Below, in pieces: positions 35,614-44,082 of a stretch of 64,000 nucleotides of DNA. The notes under the pieces are model-generated. The model worked only from the letters and a program-made list of their open reading frames with translations. It did no database searches and was not told the origin of the DNA. The stretch covers positions 1,674,001-1,738,000 of the forward strand of contig NZ_CP081001.1 of the NCBI RefSeq assembly GCF_029590555.1, in the 5' to 3' direction. The position numbers were made by a program, and so were the translations under genes. Every line of letters starts with the position of its first letter. The first letter of the stretch is position 1. Source of the stretch: Sphingobium sp. V4. GTDB taxonomy: Bacteria > Pseudomonadota > Alphaproteobacteria > Sphingomonadales > Sphingomonadaceae.

Positions 35614-36462
35614 TCAGGCCTTGATCTTCCAGCCCCGGCGCAAAAGGCCATAGCAGAGACCACCGAAGATCAGGTTGAGCGCCAGCAGCACGAGGCTGCC
35701 CGTCACCACATTGGTATCCGCCGCCGCGACGAAACCGTAGCGGAATCCCGAGATGATGTAGAAGAAGGGGTTGGCATGGCTGATCCCCTGAAAAAAAGGT
35801 GGCAGCCGGTCGATCGAATAAAAAGTGCCCGACAGCAGCGCGAGCGGACCGATCACGAAATTGGTGATCGCCGCGCCATGATCGAACTTTTCCGCCCAGA
35901 TTGACGTCAGCACACCAAGAAAGGCGATGAAGCTGGTACCGAGCAGGCCGAACCAGATCACCGCCCAGAGATGCGCCGGCGTCACATGGACGCCGGGCCA
36001 GGCCACCATCGCCAGCCAAAGGGCACAGCCCACCAGCACCGCGCGCGTCACCGAGGAGGCCGCGAGCGCGAACAGCAGTTCACCAACCGAAATAGGTGGC
36101 ATCAGATAGTCGACCAGAGTCCCCTGCACCTTCCCCACCATCAGCGAGAAGCTGGCATTCGCGAAACAGGCGTTGATCATGCCCATGATGATGAGGCCGG
36201 GCGCGATGAAGTCGGCAAAGGGGACCGCCTCCCCGCGTAGCGTCACGGTACGACCGCCGCCGCCCAGCGCGACGATGAAGATGATGAGGAACATGAGCGT
36301 GGTGATCGCCGGCGCCCATACCGTCTGGAGTTGCACCTTCATGAAACGGCGCACTTCCTTGCGATAGAGCGCCCAGGTGCCAGCCCAGTTCACGTTCCGT
36401 ATCTGCGGCACCCCCGGTTCGGCAAACAACGATTCGGTGGCAATTTTGGGCTGGTCGTTCAT
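35614..36462 (-). CDS. ABC-2 type transporter permease (YadH-like)
   Basis: Integral membrane permease of an ABC-2 exporter, 282 residues with about six helices (first around VWAPAITTLMFLIIFIVALG, then FIAPGLIIMGMINACF and others). The core SFSLMVGKVQGTLVDYLMPP and ISHANPFFYIISGFRYGFV match the YadH group. The ATG at 36462 (MNDQPKIATESL) is preferred; the ORF extension upstream overlaps the gcrA leader. No ABC ATPase gene is next to it, so the partner must be encoded elsewhere. The exported substrate is unknown. Confidence 0.88.
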   Translation of the reverse strand: MNDQPKIATESLFAEPGVPQIRNVNWAGTWALYRKEVRRFMKVQLQTVWAPAITTLMFLIIFIVALGGGGRTVTLRGEAVPFADFIAPGLIIMGMINACFANASFSLMVGKVQGTLVDYLMPPISVGELLFALAASSVTRAVLVGCALWLAMVAWPGVHVTPAHLWAVIWFGLLGTSFIAFLGVLTSIWAEKFDHGAAITNFVIGPLALLSGTFYSIDRLPPFFQGISHANPFFYIISGFRYGFVAAADTNVVTGSLVLLALNLIFGGLCYGLLRRGWKIKA

Positions 36463-36578
36463 GGGCAGATCGACTATCGGCTGAACCGTTGTGCCGCAAG
36501 GGGTCAGGTCCGGGGATTTGAACCTGCGCGCCGCGCTTCCCATATGGGAAGCCATAGACGATTTTTGAGGAGTTTTCA

Positions 36579-37271
36579 TTGTCCTGGACCGACGAGCGTA
36601 TCGACCAGCTCAAGGCGATGTGGGAACGTGGCCTGACCGCCAGCCAGATTGCGGACGAACTGGGCGGCGTCAGCCGCAATGCGGTGATCGGCAAGGCGCA
36701 TCGCCTGGGCCTGCAATCCCGCCCCTCGCCGGTAAAGGCGAACGAGGCGCCCAAGAAGGCCGCCCCGCCGCGCAAGCCCGCCCCTGCACCCGAAGTGGAG
36801 GCGCCGCGCGCAGCCGCCGCACCGATCGCACCGCCACCGGCCCCGCCGCGCCAGCCAGCGCCGGTCGCGCCCGCCGCTCCGGCTGCGCCCGCAGTTGCCG
36901 CCGCGTCCGCGGATGCGCCGCCCCCTCCACCGCAGCCGCGCATCGTCTCGGTCGGCCCCGGCGGCTTCCTGCGCCAGGGTCCGGGCGACCAGCAGGCACC
37001 GATCCCGCCCGCGCCTCCGCGCCGTCTCGTACCGGCCAAGCCCAGCCCGGAAATCGCCGACAAGACCAGCCTGCTCGACCTGACCGAGCGTATCTGCAAG
37101 TGGCCGATGGGGCATCCGGGCGAACCCGACTTCCATTTCTGCGGTGAGCAGGTGAACCCCGGCTTCCCCTATTGCGTCGAGCATTGCGGGCGCGCCTATC
37201 AGGCGCAGTTGCCACGCGGCACGCGCCGCCCACCGCCGCCGATGCCGTTTGGCGGCCCGCGCGTTCGCTAA
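36579..37271 (+). CDS. gcrA: GcrA cell cycle regulator
   Basis: Alphaproteobacterial transcription factor that binds sigma-70 RNA polymerase and prefers promoters with methylated GANTC sites. The N-terminal GcrA domain is exact: SWTDERIDQLKAMWERGLTA and GVSRNAVIGKAHRLGL. A long Pro/Ala-rich linker (about 50-145) follows, then the C-terminal sigma-binding region ICKWPMGHPGEPDFHFCG with PYCVEHCGRAYQ. The start codon is TTG at 36579, with GAGGAG seven bases upstream. 230 residues, longer than Caulobacter GcrA because of the linker. Confidence 0.95.
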   Translation: MSWTDERIDQLKAMWERGLTASQIADELGGVSRNAVIGKAHRLGLQSRPSPVKANEAPKKAAPPRKPAPAPEVEAPRAAAAPIAPPPAPPRQPAPVAPAAPAAPAVAAASADAPPPPPQPRIVSVGPGGFLRQGPGDQQAPIPPAPPRRLVPAKPSPEIADKTSLLDLTERICKWPMGHPGEPDFHFCGEQVNPGFPYCVEHCGRAYQAQLPRGTRRPPPPMPFGGPRVR

Positions 37272-37279
37272 GCCTATCG

Positions 37280-37314
37280 AAAAGGGCCGGTTCCCCAGGG
37301 GAGCCGGCCCTTTT
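37280..37314. terminator. Bidirectional rho-independent terminator
   Basis: AAAAGGGCCGGTTCCC pairs with GGGAGCCGGCCCTTTT, giving A- and T-runs on both flanks. It separates gcrA from the convergent outer-membrane protein gene. Confidence 0.9.
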
Positions 37315-37331
37315 CCATTCATATCGAACAA

Positions 37332-38174
37332 TCAGAAGCGGAAGCTGGTCGTCACCATCACGCTTTGCGTGTCGAACTTGTCGCCGCGATTGATGCTGGC
37401 GCCGCCCGACGGGGTGATCCGGAAGGGATTGGTCGCCGGCGCGCTGCCCGCGCCGACATCGACCCGATAGTCGCCGACATTGTAACGGGTCCACAAATAG
37501 CGCGCGCCGATCGAGAAATTGCTCGAAACCTTGGCCTCGACACCGCCGCCCATGGTCCAGCCCCAACCATCCTCGCTCCGGCTTTCCTCCGTGAAGCTGT
37601 TGACGCCGTTACTGGTGTTGAAATTATTTTTCACCTTGGCGTAGGCCAAGCCTCCGGTGATGTAAGGCATTATGCCGCCAGGCGTCGTATAGCCCAGCCG
37701 CGCGCGCAGATTGGCATTCCAGTCGATCTTGCGCCGCATGGTGTAGAATGCCGGGGTCGTCGAAAATTCGCTGACCTTGTCGTCGACATAGGCTTGGCCG
37801 GCTTCGGCGACGACGCCAGCCACCAGGCTGCCGAACTGCATGTCATAGCCGACATGCCCCATCCAGCCGATCGCGTCCTTGTCGCTGTTGCAGCCGGCGC
37901 CCGGAGTCGCCCCGCGCGCCGCGCCGCCGCAGGTGCCCGGCGAAAAGGCATTGGCGCCGGCAGCGGTGGTCACGGCATCGTCATAGACGCCGTCGGCATC
38001 GGTATCGAAACGCAGATGCTCGCCGCCATCCCGCTTCTGCCAATTATAGCCGAACGAACCGCCGACATAGGGCCCGGTCCAATCGACCCCGCCGCCGCTG
38101 TCCTGCGCAAGGGCCGGCGTCGCCAGAACAAACGCCAGGGTGGCGCCAAGCGGCGCGATCGCGATCAACTTCAT
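37332..38174 (-). CDS. Outer-membrane beta-barrel protein (Omp25/opacity porin type)
   Basis: A 280-residue secreted protein. The signal peptide (MKLIAIAPLGATLAFVLATP, cut after ALA) is followed by WTGPYVGGSFGYNWQKRDGG, the typical first strand. Alternating strands include NANLRARLGYTTPGGIMPYI, YAKVKNNF, and MGGGVEAKVSSNFSIGARYL. It ends in SVMVTTSFRF, with the terminal Phe expected for Bam-dependent insertion. Two cysteines in the first extracellular loop (GTCGG, GAGCNS) could form a disulfide. Function beyond a structural barrel cannot be told. Confidence 0.92.
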   Translation of the reverse strand: MKLIAIAPLGATLAFVLATPALAQDSGGGVDWTGPYVGGSFGYNWQKRDGGEHLRFDTDADGVYDDAVTTAAGANAFSPGTCGGAARGATPGAGCNSDKDAIGWMGHVGYDMQFGSLVAGVVAEAGQAYVDDKVSEFSTTPAFYTMRRKIDWNANLRARLGYTTPGGIMPYITGGLAYAKVKNNFNTSNGVNSFTEESRSEDGWGWTMGGGVEAKVSSNFSIGARYLWTRYNVGDYRVDVGAGSAPATNPFRITPSGGASINRGDKFDTQSVMVTTSFRF

Positions 38175-38332
38175 AATTATTTCTCCTCGCCTGAGCGGTC
38201 ATTCGATCCGCCATCGCCAGCGCAAACGAGCCACCCCAATTTTTGTTGCACTGCAATCTGTTACTTTTCTTTGCTGGGGTTGCCCGCTTGCAACCCTTGC
38301 GCCCTTCGCCCGCCCGCTTATAGCTTGTGCCC

Positions 38333-40309
38333 ATGTCCGAAGACCTGTTCGCCGCCAACACCTCACCCACGCAGCAATATGATGCTTCCACTATCGAGGT
38401 GCTGGAAGGACTGGAGCCGGTGCGCCGGCGTCCGGGCATGTATATCGGCGGCACGGACGAGCGCGCGCTGCACCATCTCGCCAGCGAGGTGCTGGACAAC
38501 AGCATGGACGAAGCGGTCGCGGGTCACGCCACCCGGATCGAGGTGACGCTGGAAGCGGGCAACCGTCTGACCATCACCGACAATGGCCGTGGCATTCCCG
38601 TCGATCCGCATCCCAAATTCCCGGACAAGTCGGCACTGGAGGTGATCCTCACCACGCTCCATTCGGGCGGCAAGTTCGAGGGGAAGGCTTATGCCACCTC
38701 CGGCGGCCTGCATGGCGTGGGCATTTCGGTGGTCAATGCGCTTTCCACCACGACCGTGGTCGAAGTGGCGCGCAACAAGGAGCTGTTCCGCCAGAGCTTC
38801 TCGCAGGGGCTGCCCAGGACCGCGCTGGAGAAGGTCGGCGCGGCGCCCAACCGGCGCGGCACGTCGGTCAGCTTCATTCCCGACACCGAGATTTTCGGCG
38901 AACAGAAGTTCAAGCCCGCCCGCCTCCACCGCCTGGCCCGATCCAAGGCCTATCTGTTCGCGGGCGTGGAGATACGCTGGAAATGCGACCCCTCGCTCAT
39001 CAGCGACGACACGCCCGCTGAGGCTGTCTTCCAGTTTCCCGGCGGCCTTGCCGACCATCTGAAGGAGCAGGTCGGCGACCGCGACTGTGCGACCAGCGTC
39101 TTTTTTTCGGGCAATCAGGATTTCCCGGGCATAGCGGGCCGGGTCGAATGGGCGGTCGCCTGGCCGCTCTGGTCGGACGGCAGCTACAGCTGGTATTGCA
39201 ACACCATTCCGACGCCGGACGGCGGCACCCATGAGGCCGGCCTGCGCGCCGCGTTGGTGAAGGGCATCCGGGCGTTCGGCGATCTTGTCGGCCAGAAGAA
39301 GGCGAAGGACATCACCGCCGACGATATCATGACCTCGTCGGAGATCATGCTGTCCGTCTTCATCCGCGATCCCCAGTTCCAGAGCCAGACGAAGGATCGG
39401 CTGACCAGCCCCGATGCGGCGCGGCTGGTGGAAAATGCCGTGCGCGACCATTTCGACCATTATCTCACCGACCATATGGACCGGGGCAAGGCGCTGCTAG
39501 CCTATGTGCTGGATCGCATGGACGAGCGCCTGAAGCGCAAGCAGGAGAAGGAGGTCAAGCGCAAGACCGCCACCAACAGCCGCAAGCTGCGCCTGCCCGG
39601 CAAGCTCACCGACTGTTCCAATGATGATCCCGAAGGCGCCGAAATCTTCCTGGTCGAAGGCGATTCCGCCGGCGGTTCCGCCAAGCAGGCGCGCGATCGC
39701 AAGACCCAGGCGATCCTGCCGCTGCGCGGCAAGATCCTCAACGTTGCATCAGCGAACACCGCCAAGATACTGGCCAACCAGGAAATTGCCGACATGATCC
39801 TGGCGCTGGGCTGCGGCACGCGCAAGGACTGCAATCCCGACAATCTGCGCTATGAACGCATCGTCATCATGACCGACGCCGATGTCGATGGCGCGCATAT
39901 CGCCACTTTGCTGATGACCTTCTTCTTCCAGGAAATGCCGGAACTGGTGCGGCGCGGGCATCTCTATCTGGCACAGCCCCCGCTTTACCGCCTGGTCGCG
40001 GGCGGCAAGAGCCTGTACGCCAAAGATGACGCCCATCGCGAGGAACTGCTGGCCAAGGAGTTCAAGGGCAAGAAGGTCGATATCAGCCGCTTCAAGGGTC
40101 TGGGCGAAATGAACCCGATGCAGCTGCGCGAAACCACCATGGACCCCAAGACACGGATGCTGATCCGCATCACGCTGCCCGACGATGTCGAGGACCGACA
40201 GCAGGTTCGCGACCTGGTCGACCGGCTGATGGGCACCAACCCCGCCCACCGCTTCGCCTTCATCCAGGAAAATGCCGCAGCGGTGGACGAGGAAGCGATC
40301 GACGCGTGA
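38333..40309 (+). CDS. parE: DNA topoisomerase IV subunit B
   Basis: ATPase subunit of topoisomerase IV, partner of ParC (20611). GHKL ATP-binding motifs: EVLDNSMDEAVAG, ITDNGRGIPVDPH, SGGLHGVGISVVNALS. The Toprim domain has FLVEGDSAGGSAKQ and MTDADVDGAHI; C-terminal FKGLGEMNPMQLRETTMDP is the expected signature. 658 residues. The ATG at 38333 (MSEDLFAAN) lacks a strong ribosome-binding site; a GTG two codons earlier is less likely. Confidence 0.96.
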   Translation: MSEDLFAANTSPTQQYDASTIEVLEGLEPVRRRPGMYIGGTDERALHHLASEVLDNSMDEAVAGHATRIEVTLEAGNRLTITDNGRGIPVDPHPKFPDKSALEVILTTLHSGGKFEGKAYATSGGLHGVGISVVNALSTTTVVEVARNKELFRQSFSQGLPRTALEKVGAAPNRRGTSVSFIPDTEIFGEQKFKPARLHRLARSKAYLFAGVEIRWKCDPSLISDDTPAEAVFQFPGGLADHLKEQVGDRDCATSVFFSGNQDFPGIAGRVEWAVAWPLWSDGSYSWYCNTIPTPDGGTHEAGLRAALVKGIRAFGDLVGQKKAKDITADDIMTSSEIMLSVFIRDPQFQSQTKDRLTSPDAARLVENAVRDHFDHYLTDHMDRGKALLAYVLDRMDERLKRKQEKEVKRKTATNSRKLRLPGKLTDCSNDDPEGAEIFLVEGDSAGGSAKQARDRKTQAILPLRGKILNVASANTAKILANQEIADMILALGCGTRKDCNPDNLRYERIVIMTDADVDGAHIATLLMTFFFQEMPELVRRGHLYLAQPPLYRLVAGGKSLYAKDDAHREELLAKEFKGKKVDISRFKGLGEMNPMQLRETTMDPKTRMLIRITLPDDVEDRQQVRDLVDRLMGTNPAHRFAFIQENAAAVDEEAIDA

Positions 40310-40359
40310 GGACCGGACCGATGGCTTTTCCTTCGGTCCGAAACCGGCGGAGGTAGCGC

Positions 40360-41643
40360 GTGCGTCCATGGTCGATCCTGTTCGCGCTGATTCTCCTGGC
40401 CCTTCCCATGCGCGCATCGGCCCAGGCCGATCCGACCTATCGATCCCGCGCCGAACAACTGGTTCGCATCCTCGCCGCTCCGGGTGACGAGGATGATTAT
40501 TTTGCGCCCCTCTTCCGCGACGCCGTGCCGGTCGATCGCTGGCGCGCGGTCGCGGCCGATCTGCGCGCCCGGCACGGCCAGCCCCTTTCCCTCGGATCGG
40601 TCCGCAGCGAGACCGCAACGGCCGGCCAGGTCGAAATCCGATTCGAGCGAGCAACCGTGGGCTTCACCCTCGTCATCTCCCCGCAACCGCCCCATCGCGT
40701 GATCGGCCTGCACATCATCGGCGCGCGTACCGCCCATGACAGCCTGGACAAGGTGATGGCCGACATTGCCGCCCTGCCCGGCTCGACCGCCTTCGCCATC
40801 GCCAGGCTGACCGACGCAGGCCCGCAAATATTGTACGGCCATCGCACCGATACGCAGATGGCGACCGGCTCCAGCTTCAAGCTCTACATCCTCGCGGAAC
40901 TGGCGCGCGCCGTCGCGGCCCGCGAACATCGCTGGAGCGACAGCATCCCGCTCGGTCCGAAGAGCTTTTCGGGTCGGCTGGCGGCGTGGCCGGACAAGGC
41001 GCCCATGACGCTGCACAGCCTCGCCACCGCAATGATCGCCGAAAGCGACAATAGCGCCAGCGACACGCTGCTGCTCGCGCTGGGCCGCGACCGGGTCGAT
41101 GCCATGCGGCAAGCCGCCGGTCATGCCGATCCTGGAACGGCATCGCCGCTGCTCACCACGGCCGAAGCGTTCGCGCTCAAGATGCCCGCCAACAGCGATC
41201 TGCGCCGGCGCTTCGAGGCGGGTTCGCCCGCTTCGCGCCGCGCGTTGCTGCGAGAATCTGCCCAGCGACTGACCGCGGACAAGGTCGATGTGGGCAGCGT
41301 CGCCGAAATGCCGGTCGCGATCGAGAGCGTCGAATGGTTCGCAAGTTCCCGCGACATGATCGCCCTGCTCGACTGGCTGCGCCTTCATGGCGGCGACGCG
41401 CTGCCGATCCTGGCCGTCAATCCCGGCATTGCCCCGGCGGACGCGCGGCGCTGGCGCTATCTGGGGTACAAGGGGGGCAGCGAACCCGGCGTCATGGCGA
41501 TGAACATGCTGGCGCAAGGGAGAGACGGCGCCTGGTATGCGGTCAGCGGAAGCTGGAACAACCCCGCAGCGCGGCTCGACGAGGCCAGATTCGTCGCGCT
41601 GATGACAAGGGCGCTGAACCTCTTGGCCGGGGATATTCACTGA
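40360..41643 (+). CDS. Secreted serine hydrolase, class A beta-lactamase-related
   Basis: Periplasmic penicillin-recognising-enzyme fold protein. It starts at a GTG with GGAGG six bases upstream; the signal peptide is SILFALILLALPMRASAQA. After an N-terminal DUF3887/Cpf-like region (about 25-125), the serine hydrolase core shows SxxK in TGSSFKLYIL, SDN in ESDNSASD and a KGG triad variant in GYKGGSEPG. A true class A enzyme would show KTG/KSG and a Glu166 motif, which is not obvious, so antibiotic hydrolysis should not be assumed. 427 residues. Confidence 0.85.
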   Translation: MRPWSILFALILLALPMRASAQADPTYRSRAEQLVRILAAPGDEDDYFAPLFRDAVPVDRWRAVAADLRARHGQPLSLGSVRSETATAGQVEIRFERATVGFTLVISPQPPHRVIGLHIIGARTAHDSLDKVMADIAALPGSTAFAIARLTDAGPQILYGHRTDTQMATGSSFKLYILAELARAVAAREHRWSDSIPLGPKSFSGRLAAWPDKAPMTLHSLATAMIAESDNSASDTLLLALGRDRVDAMRQAAGHADPGTASPLLTTAEAFALKMPANSDLRRRFEAGSPASRRALLRESAQRLTADKVDVGSVAEMPVAIESVEWFASSRDMIALLDWLRLHGGDALPILAVNPGIAPADARRWRYLGYKGGSEPGVMAMNMLAQGRDGAWYAVSGSWNNPAARLDEARFVALMTRALNLLAGDIH

Positions 41644-41686
41644 CCGGGTTGCTGCGCCTGCCGGTTCCGCCTTGTCGCGCCGATAT

Positions 41687-42343
41687 CTAGATCGCTGCCA
41701 GTTCCACAGCGCGGGCAAACACCGCATCGAGCATGTCCGCCGTCAGCCGGCCGATATTCTGATTATATCGGGAGCAATGATAGCTGTCGATCAGCATCCG
41801 GCCATCGGGCATCCTATGTTCGGCCTGATGGGCAAAGCGCGCCTTGGGCAGCTTGCCGCCCAATATCTTCACCGCCGACTGGTGCGCGACCTCCCCCAGC
41901 GCGACGAAGGTGCGAGCGCGAGGCAAGGCCGCGACGGCATCCGCCAGGAACGGGCGGCAATTATGGATTTCCTGCGGCACCGGCTTGTTCTGCGGCGGCA
42001 GGCATTTGACCGCATTGAGGATGATCGCCCCCCGCAGGACTAGGCCATCGTCGGGGCGCCCGTCATAGCGCCCTTCGACCAGTCCATGCCGTGACAAGGT
42101 CGAGAACAGCAGAGTGCCGGCATGGTCGCCCGTGAACGGGCGTCCGGTCCGGTTAGCGCCCTGCCGGCCCGGCGCCAGGCCGATGATGGCGATGCGCGCC
42201 TGGGGATCGCCAAAGGCCGGCACCGGCGCATTCCACCAGTCAGGATGTTCGGCGCGGCATTCCTCGCGCAATGCGACCAGCCGGGGGCAGCGCGCGCAGT
42301 CGCGCGGCGGCTCGGTTTCAGGCAGGGGGCTTTCCAGGATCAT
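41687..42343 (-). CDS. Uracil-DNA glycosylase family 5 (UDGb type)
   Basis: Base-excision repair enzyme with an iron-sulfur cluster. Cluster cysteines appear in DCARCPRLVALREEC, NAVKCLPPQNKPV and HNCRPFL. The active-site loop IIGLAPGRQGANRTGRPFTG and the C-terminal YHCSRYNQNIGRL match UDGb enzymes, which excise uracil and also hypoxanthine. The ATG at 42343 (MILESPLPET) gives 218 residues; the ORF continues upstream only through the divergent folK region. It diverges from folK with 23 bp between starts. Confidence 0.92.
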   Translation of the reverse strand: MILESPLPETEPPRDCARCPRLVALREECRAEHPDWWNAPVPAFGDPQARIAIIGLAPGRQGANRTGRPFTGDHAGTLLFSTLSRHGLVEGRYDGRPDDGLVLRGAIILNAVKCLPPQNKPVPQEIHNCRPFLADAVAALPRARTFVALGEVAHQSAVKILGGKLPKARFAHQAEHRMPDGRMLIDSYHCSRYNQNIGRLTADMLDAVFARAVELAAI

Positions 42344-42366
42344 CGCAAGCAGATAGGCGCAGCCCC

Positions 42367-42876
42367 ATGGTGGACACAAGAACCCACATCTATGCGCTGG
42401 CGCTGGGATCGAACCGGCCGCTTTCCGCCCGGCGCACGCCGCCCCGCCTGCTCGCGGAGGCGACGGCGCTGATCGCAATGGAAACCCGATTGCGAGCGGT
42501 GTCACCGACCATCGCGACGCCGCCACTCGGTCCGTCCGCCCGTATCTTCGCCAATGGGGCGCTGCTGGTGGAAAGCCCCCTCGCCCCGCCGGCAATGCTC
42601 GCCCTTCTGCAACAGGTCGAAAACCACCTGGGCCGCCGCCGCCATCGTCGCTGGGGCGCGCGCAGCGTCGACATCGACATCATCCTCTGGTCTGGCGGGC
42701 GATGGGACAGCCGGACACTGACGATTCCCCATGCCGCCTTTCGCAGTCGGGCCTTCGTTCTCAACCCGTTGCACGCCATCGCGAGCGGGTGGCCCGATCC
42801 GGTCACGGGACTGCGCGTCCGCCATCTGCGCGCGCGCCTGCAAAAAGCAAAAGCGAAACGCGCGACAAGAGGTTGA
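42367..42876 (+). CDS. folK: 2-amino-4-hydroxy-6-hydroxymethyldihydropteridine pyrophosphokinase
   Basis: Folate biosynthesis enzyme (HPPK) transferring pyrophosphate from ATP to hydroxymethyl-dihydropterin. Conserved marks: YALALGSNRPLSA, GPSARIFANGALLVES, LLQQVENHLGRRRHRRWGAR and SVDIDIILW with the two metal-binding Asp residues, then IPHAAFRSRAFVLNPL. 169 residues. The ATG at 42367 lies 23 bp from the divergent glycosylase gene. It complements folB at 15365. Confidence 0.93.
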   Translation: MVDTRTHIYALALGSNRPLSARRTPPRLLAEATALIAMETRLRAVSPTIATPPLGPSARIFANGALLVESPLAPPAMLALLQQVENHLGRRRHRRWGARSVDIDIILWSGGRWDSRTLTIPHAAFRSRAFVLNPLHAIASGWPDPVTGLRVRHLRARLQKAKAKRATRG

Positions 42877-42917
42877 CCATCCGCCCCGCCCCCTCTAGGG
42901 GTCCACCACCTCTTCGG

Positions 42918-42993
42918 GGGCCCTTAGCTCAGTCGGTAGAGCAACTGACTTTTAATCAGTAGGTCGCTGGTTCGAACCCAGCAGGGCTCACCA
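42918..42993 (+). tRNA. tRNA-Lys (anticodon TTT)
   Basis: The acceptor GGGCCCT pairs with AGGGCTC (one G-U) and the CCA end is encoded. The anticodon loop CTTTTAA between ACTGA and TCAGT gives TTT. The T-arm is GCTGGTTCGAACCCAGC. 76 nt. Short direct repeats and a damaged gene follow it. Confidence 0.97.
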
Positions 42994-43023
42994 CCCCCCC
43001 CCGGAACAGCATGAAATCGTTGG

Positions 43024-43073
43024 AAAACCGTACTCCAAACGGTTCCAAAACCGTACAGTCTCCTGAAACGGTC
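43024..43073 (+). repeat. Short tandem-like repeats behind tRNA-Lys
   Basis: AAAACCGTAC occurs at 43024-43033 and again at 43047-43056, a 23-bp period. Between and after them are AAACGGTTCC (43037) and the similar AAACGGTCC (about 43064), which form inverted partners (AACCGT/ACGGTT). The block starts 30 bp past the tRNA 3' end. It could be arm-type integrase or protein-binding sites, or a remnant of one. Confidence 0.5.
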
Positions 43074-43240
43074 CCCCCGAATGCCGTCCCTAATGTCGAG
43101 GTAAAGCCTCGGAATTATTCGATAATCAAGTCATCCCGCGTCTACCGAAAGTGTCTATCGAACTAAACATATTTGCTCGTTAAGCATCGGACGGGCCAGC
43201 GTCTAACGCGCCCTCGCTGCGTAACCCGAGGATAGAGATC

Positions 43241-43841
43241 ATGCCTCTGCAAAATCGCGTCGATCCATTCGGCAACATTATGGCGCATAACTCGCGCGGC
43301 ATGCTGATGGTGAATCGCGGTCGCCTTCATGATGAGAACAAGCAAACGGCAGCAAGGGTTGGACAACCAAAGCTGGGTCACCTGTGCCTTGAGTGTCAAC
43401 CGCGGGAGGCGTGAAATCATGGCGCCCGGTAGCTATTATACCAAACTATTCTTCCTCGACGAAGCCACCGCCCTTGCAGCAGGGCATCGGCCTTGTGGGG
43501 AATGCAGACACGAAAATCACAAGGCATTCGTTGCCGCCTGCAAGCGGGGCCATGGGCTCGCCGAGGATCACAGGCTCACTGTCAAAGATATCGACACCAT
43601 CATGCATCGCGATCGCAAGCAACTCTTCCAAAGCCGCAGCCTTGTCGATCCCAATAGCATTCCAGACGGCGCCATGGTCGCCCATTCAACCAGCCAGGTG
43701 TGGATCAAATGGGTGGACGGTTTTTATCCATGGTCCTTCGATGGTTACGGTCCAAGGCAAAGCACACTCGACAGGCCGGTTACGCTGGTCACACCAGCCA
43801 GCACAACTCACGTCCTCCATGCCGGATGGTTGCCCCGATAA
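43241..43841 (+). pseudogene. Frameshifted conserved hypothetical protein
   Basis: The N-terminal part reads in one frame from the ATG at 43241 (MPLQNRVDPFGNIMAHNSRG, then MLMVNRGRLHDENKQT) and stops at about 43412. The C-terminal part continues in another frame (QSWVTCALSVNRGRREIMAP, LFFLDEATALAAGHRPCGEC, AHSTSQVWIKWVDGFYPWSF, TPASTTHVLHAGW). Together they resemble a conserved alphaproteobacterial protein of about 190-200 residues with an RVDPFG start and a GHRPCxEC motif. The shift lies between about 43330 and 43370. A GAGG nine bases before the ATG supports the original start. It is either a true pseudogene or a sequencing indel. Function unknown. Confidence 0.8.
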
Positions 43842-43958
43842 TGCCGAGATGGTCGCTGACAAACGGAATCCAGCAGACCTCACCACCTCCCGTCCCCGAT
43901 AATTGATTCCATGCGAGCCCGGTCGCGGCATTTGAGTGTCGCCGGGAATGGTTCGGTG

Positions 43959-43976
43959 CTAGTCCATAGGGACTAG
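43959..43976. promoter_or_regulatory. Inverted repeat upstream of DUF2306 gene
   Basis: CTAGTCC and GGACTAG flank ATAG, a perfect 7-bp dyad about 110 bp ahead of the membrane-protein gene at 44083. The spacing resembles a dimeric regulator site, possibly NarL/FixJ type; the protein is unknown. Confidence 0.4.
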
Positions 43977-44082
43977 GCCGAACGGGTGAGGGATCGCCAT
44001 TCTGCGCATCGTACCGGCCTGAATATGCAGCGCCCTGCCCCCGGTGCAGCCTATAGCCTCTCCCGCATCGAGGAAGGTGGCG

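Noticed and set aside
35439..35624. A 61-codon plus-strand frame over the ugd end
   Set aside because: It overlaps the ugd 3' end in a different frame, has no ribosome-binding site and no family pattern.
40360..41643. Acquired beta-lactamase resistance gene
   Set aside because: It has SxxK and SDN but no clear KTG and no obvious Glu166 motif. It also sits in core-genome context between parE and a uracil glycosylase gene.
43024..43073. CRISPR array
   Set aside because: Only two 10-bp copies, no 24-40 bp repeats, no spacers of constant length, and no cas genes in the window.
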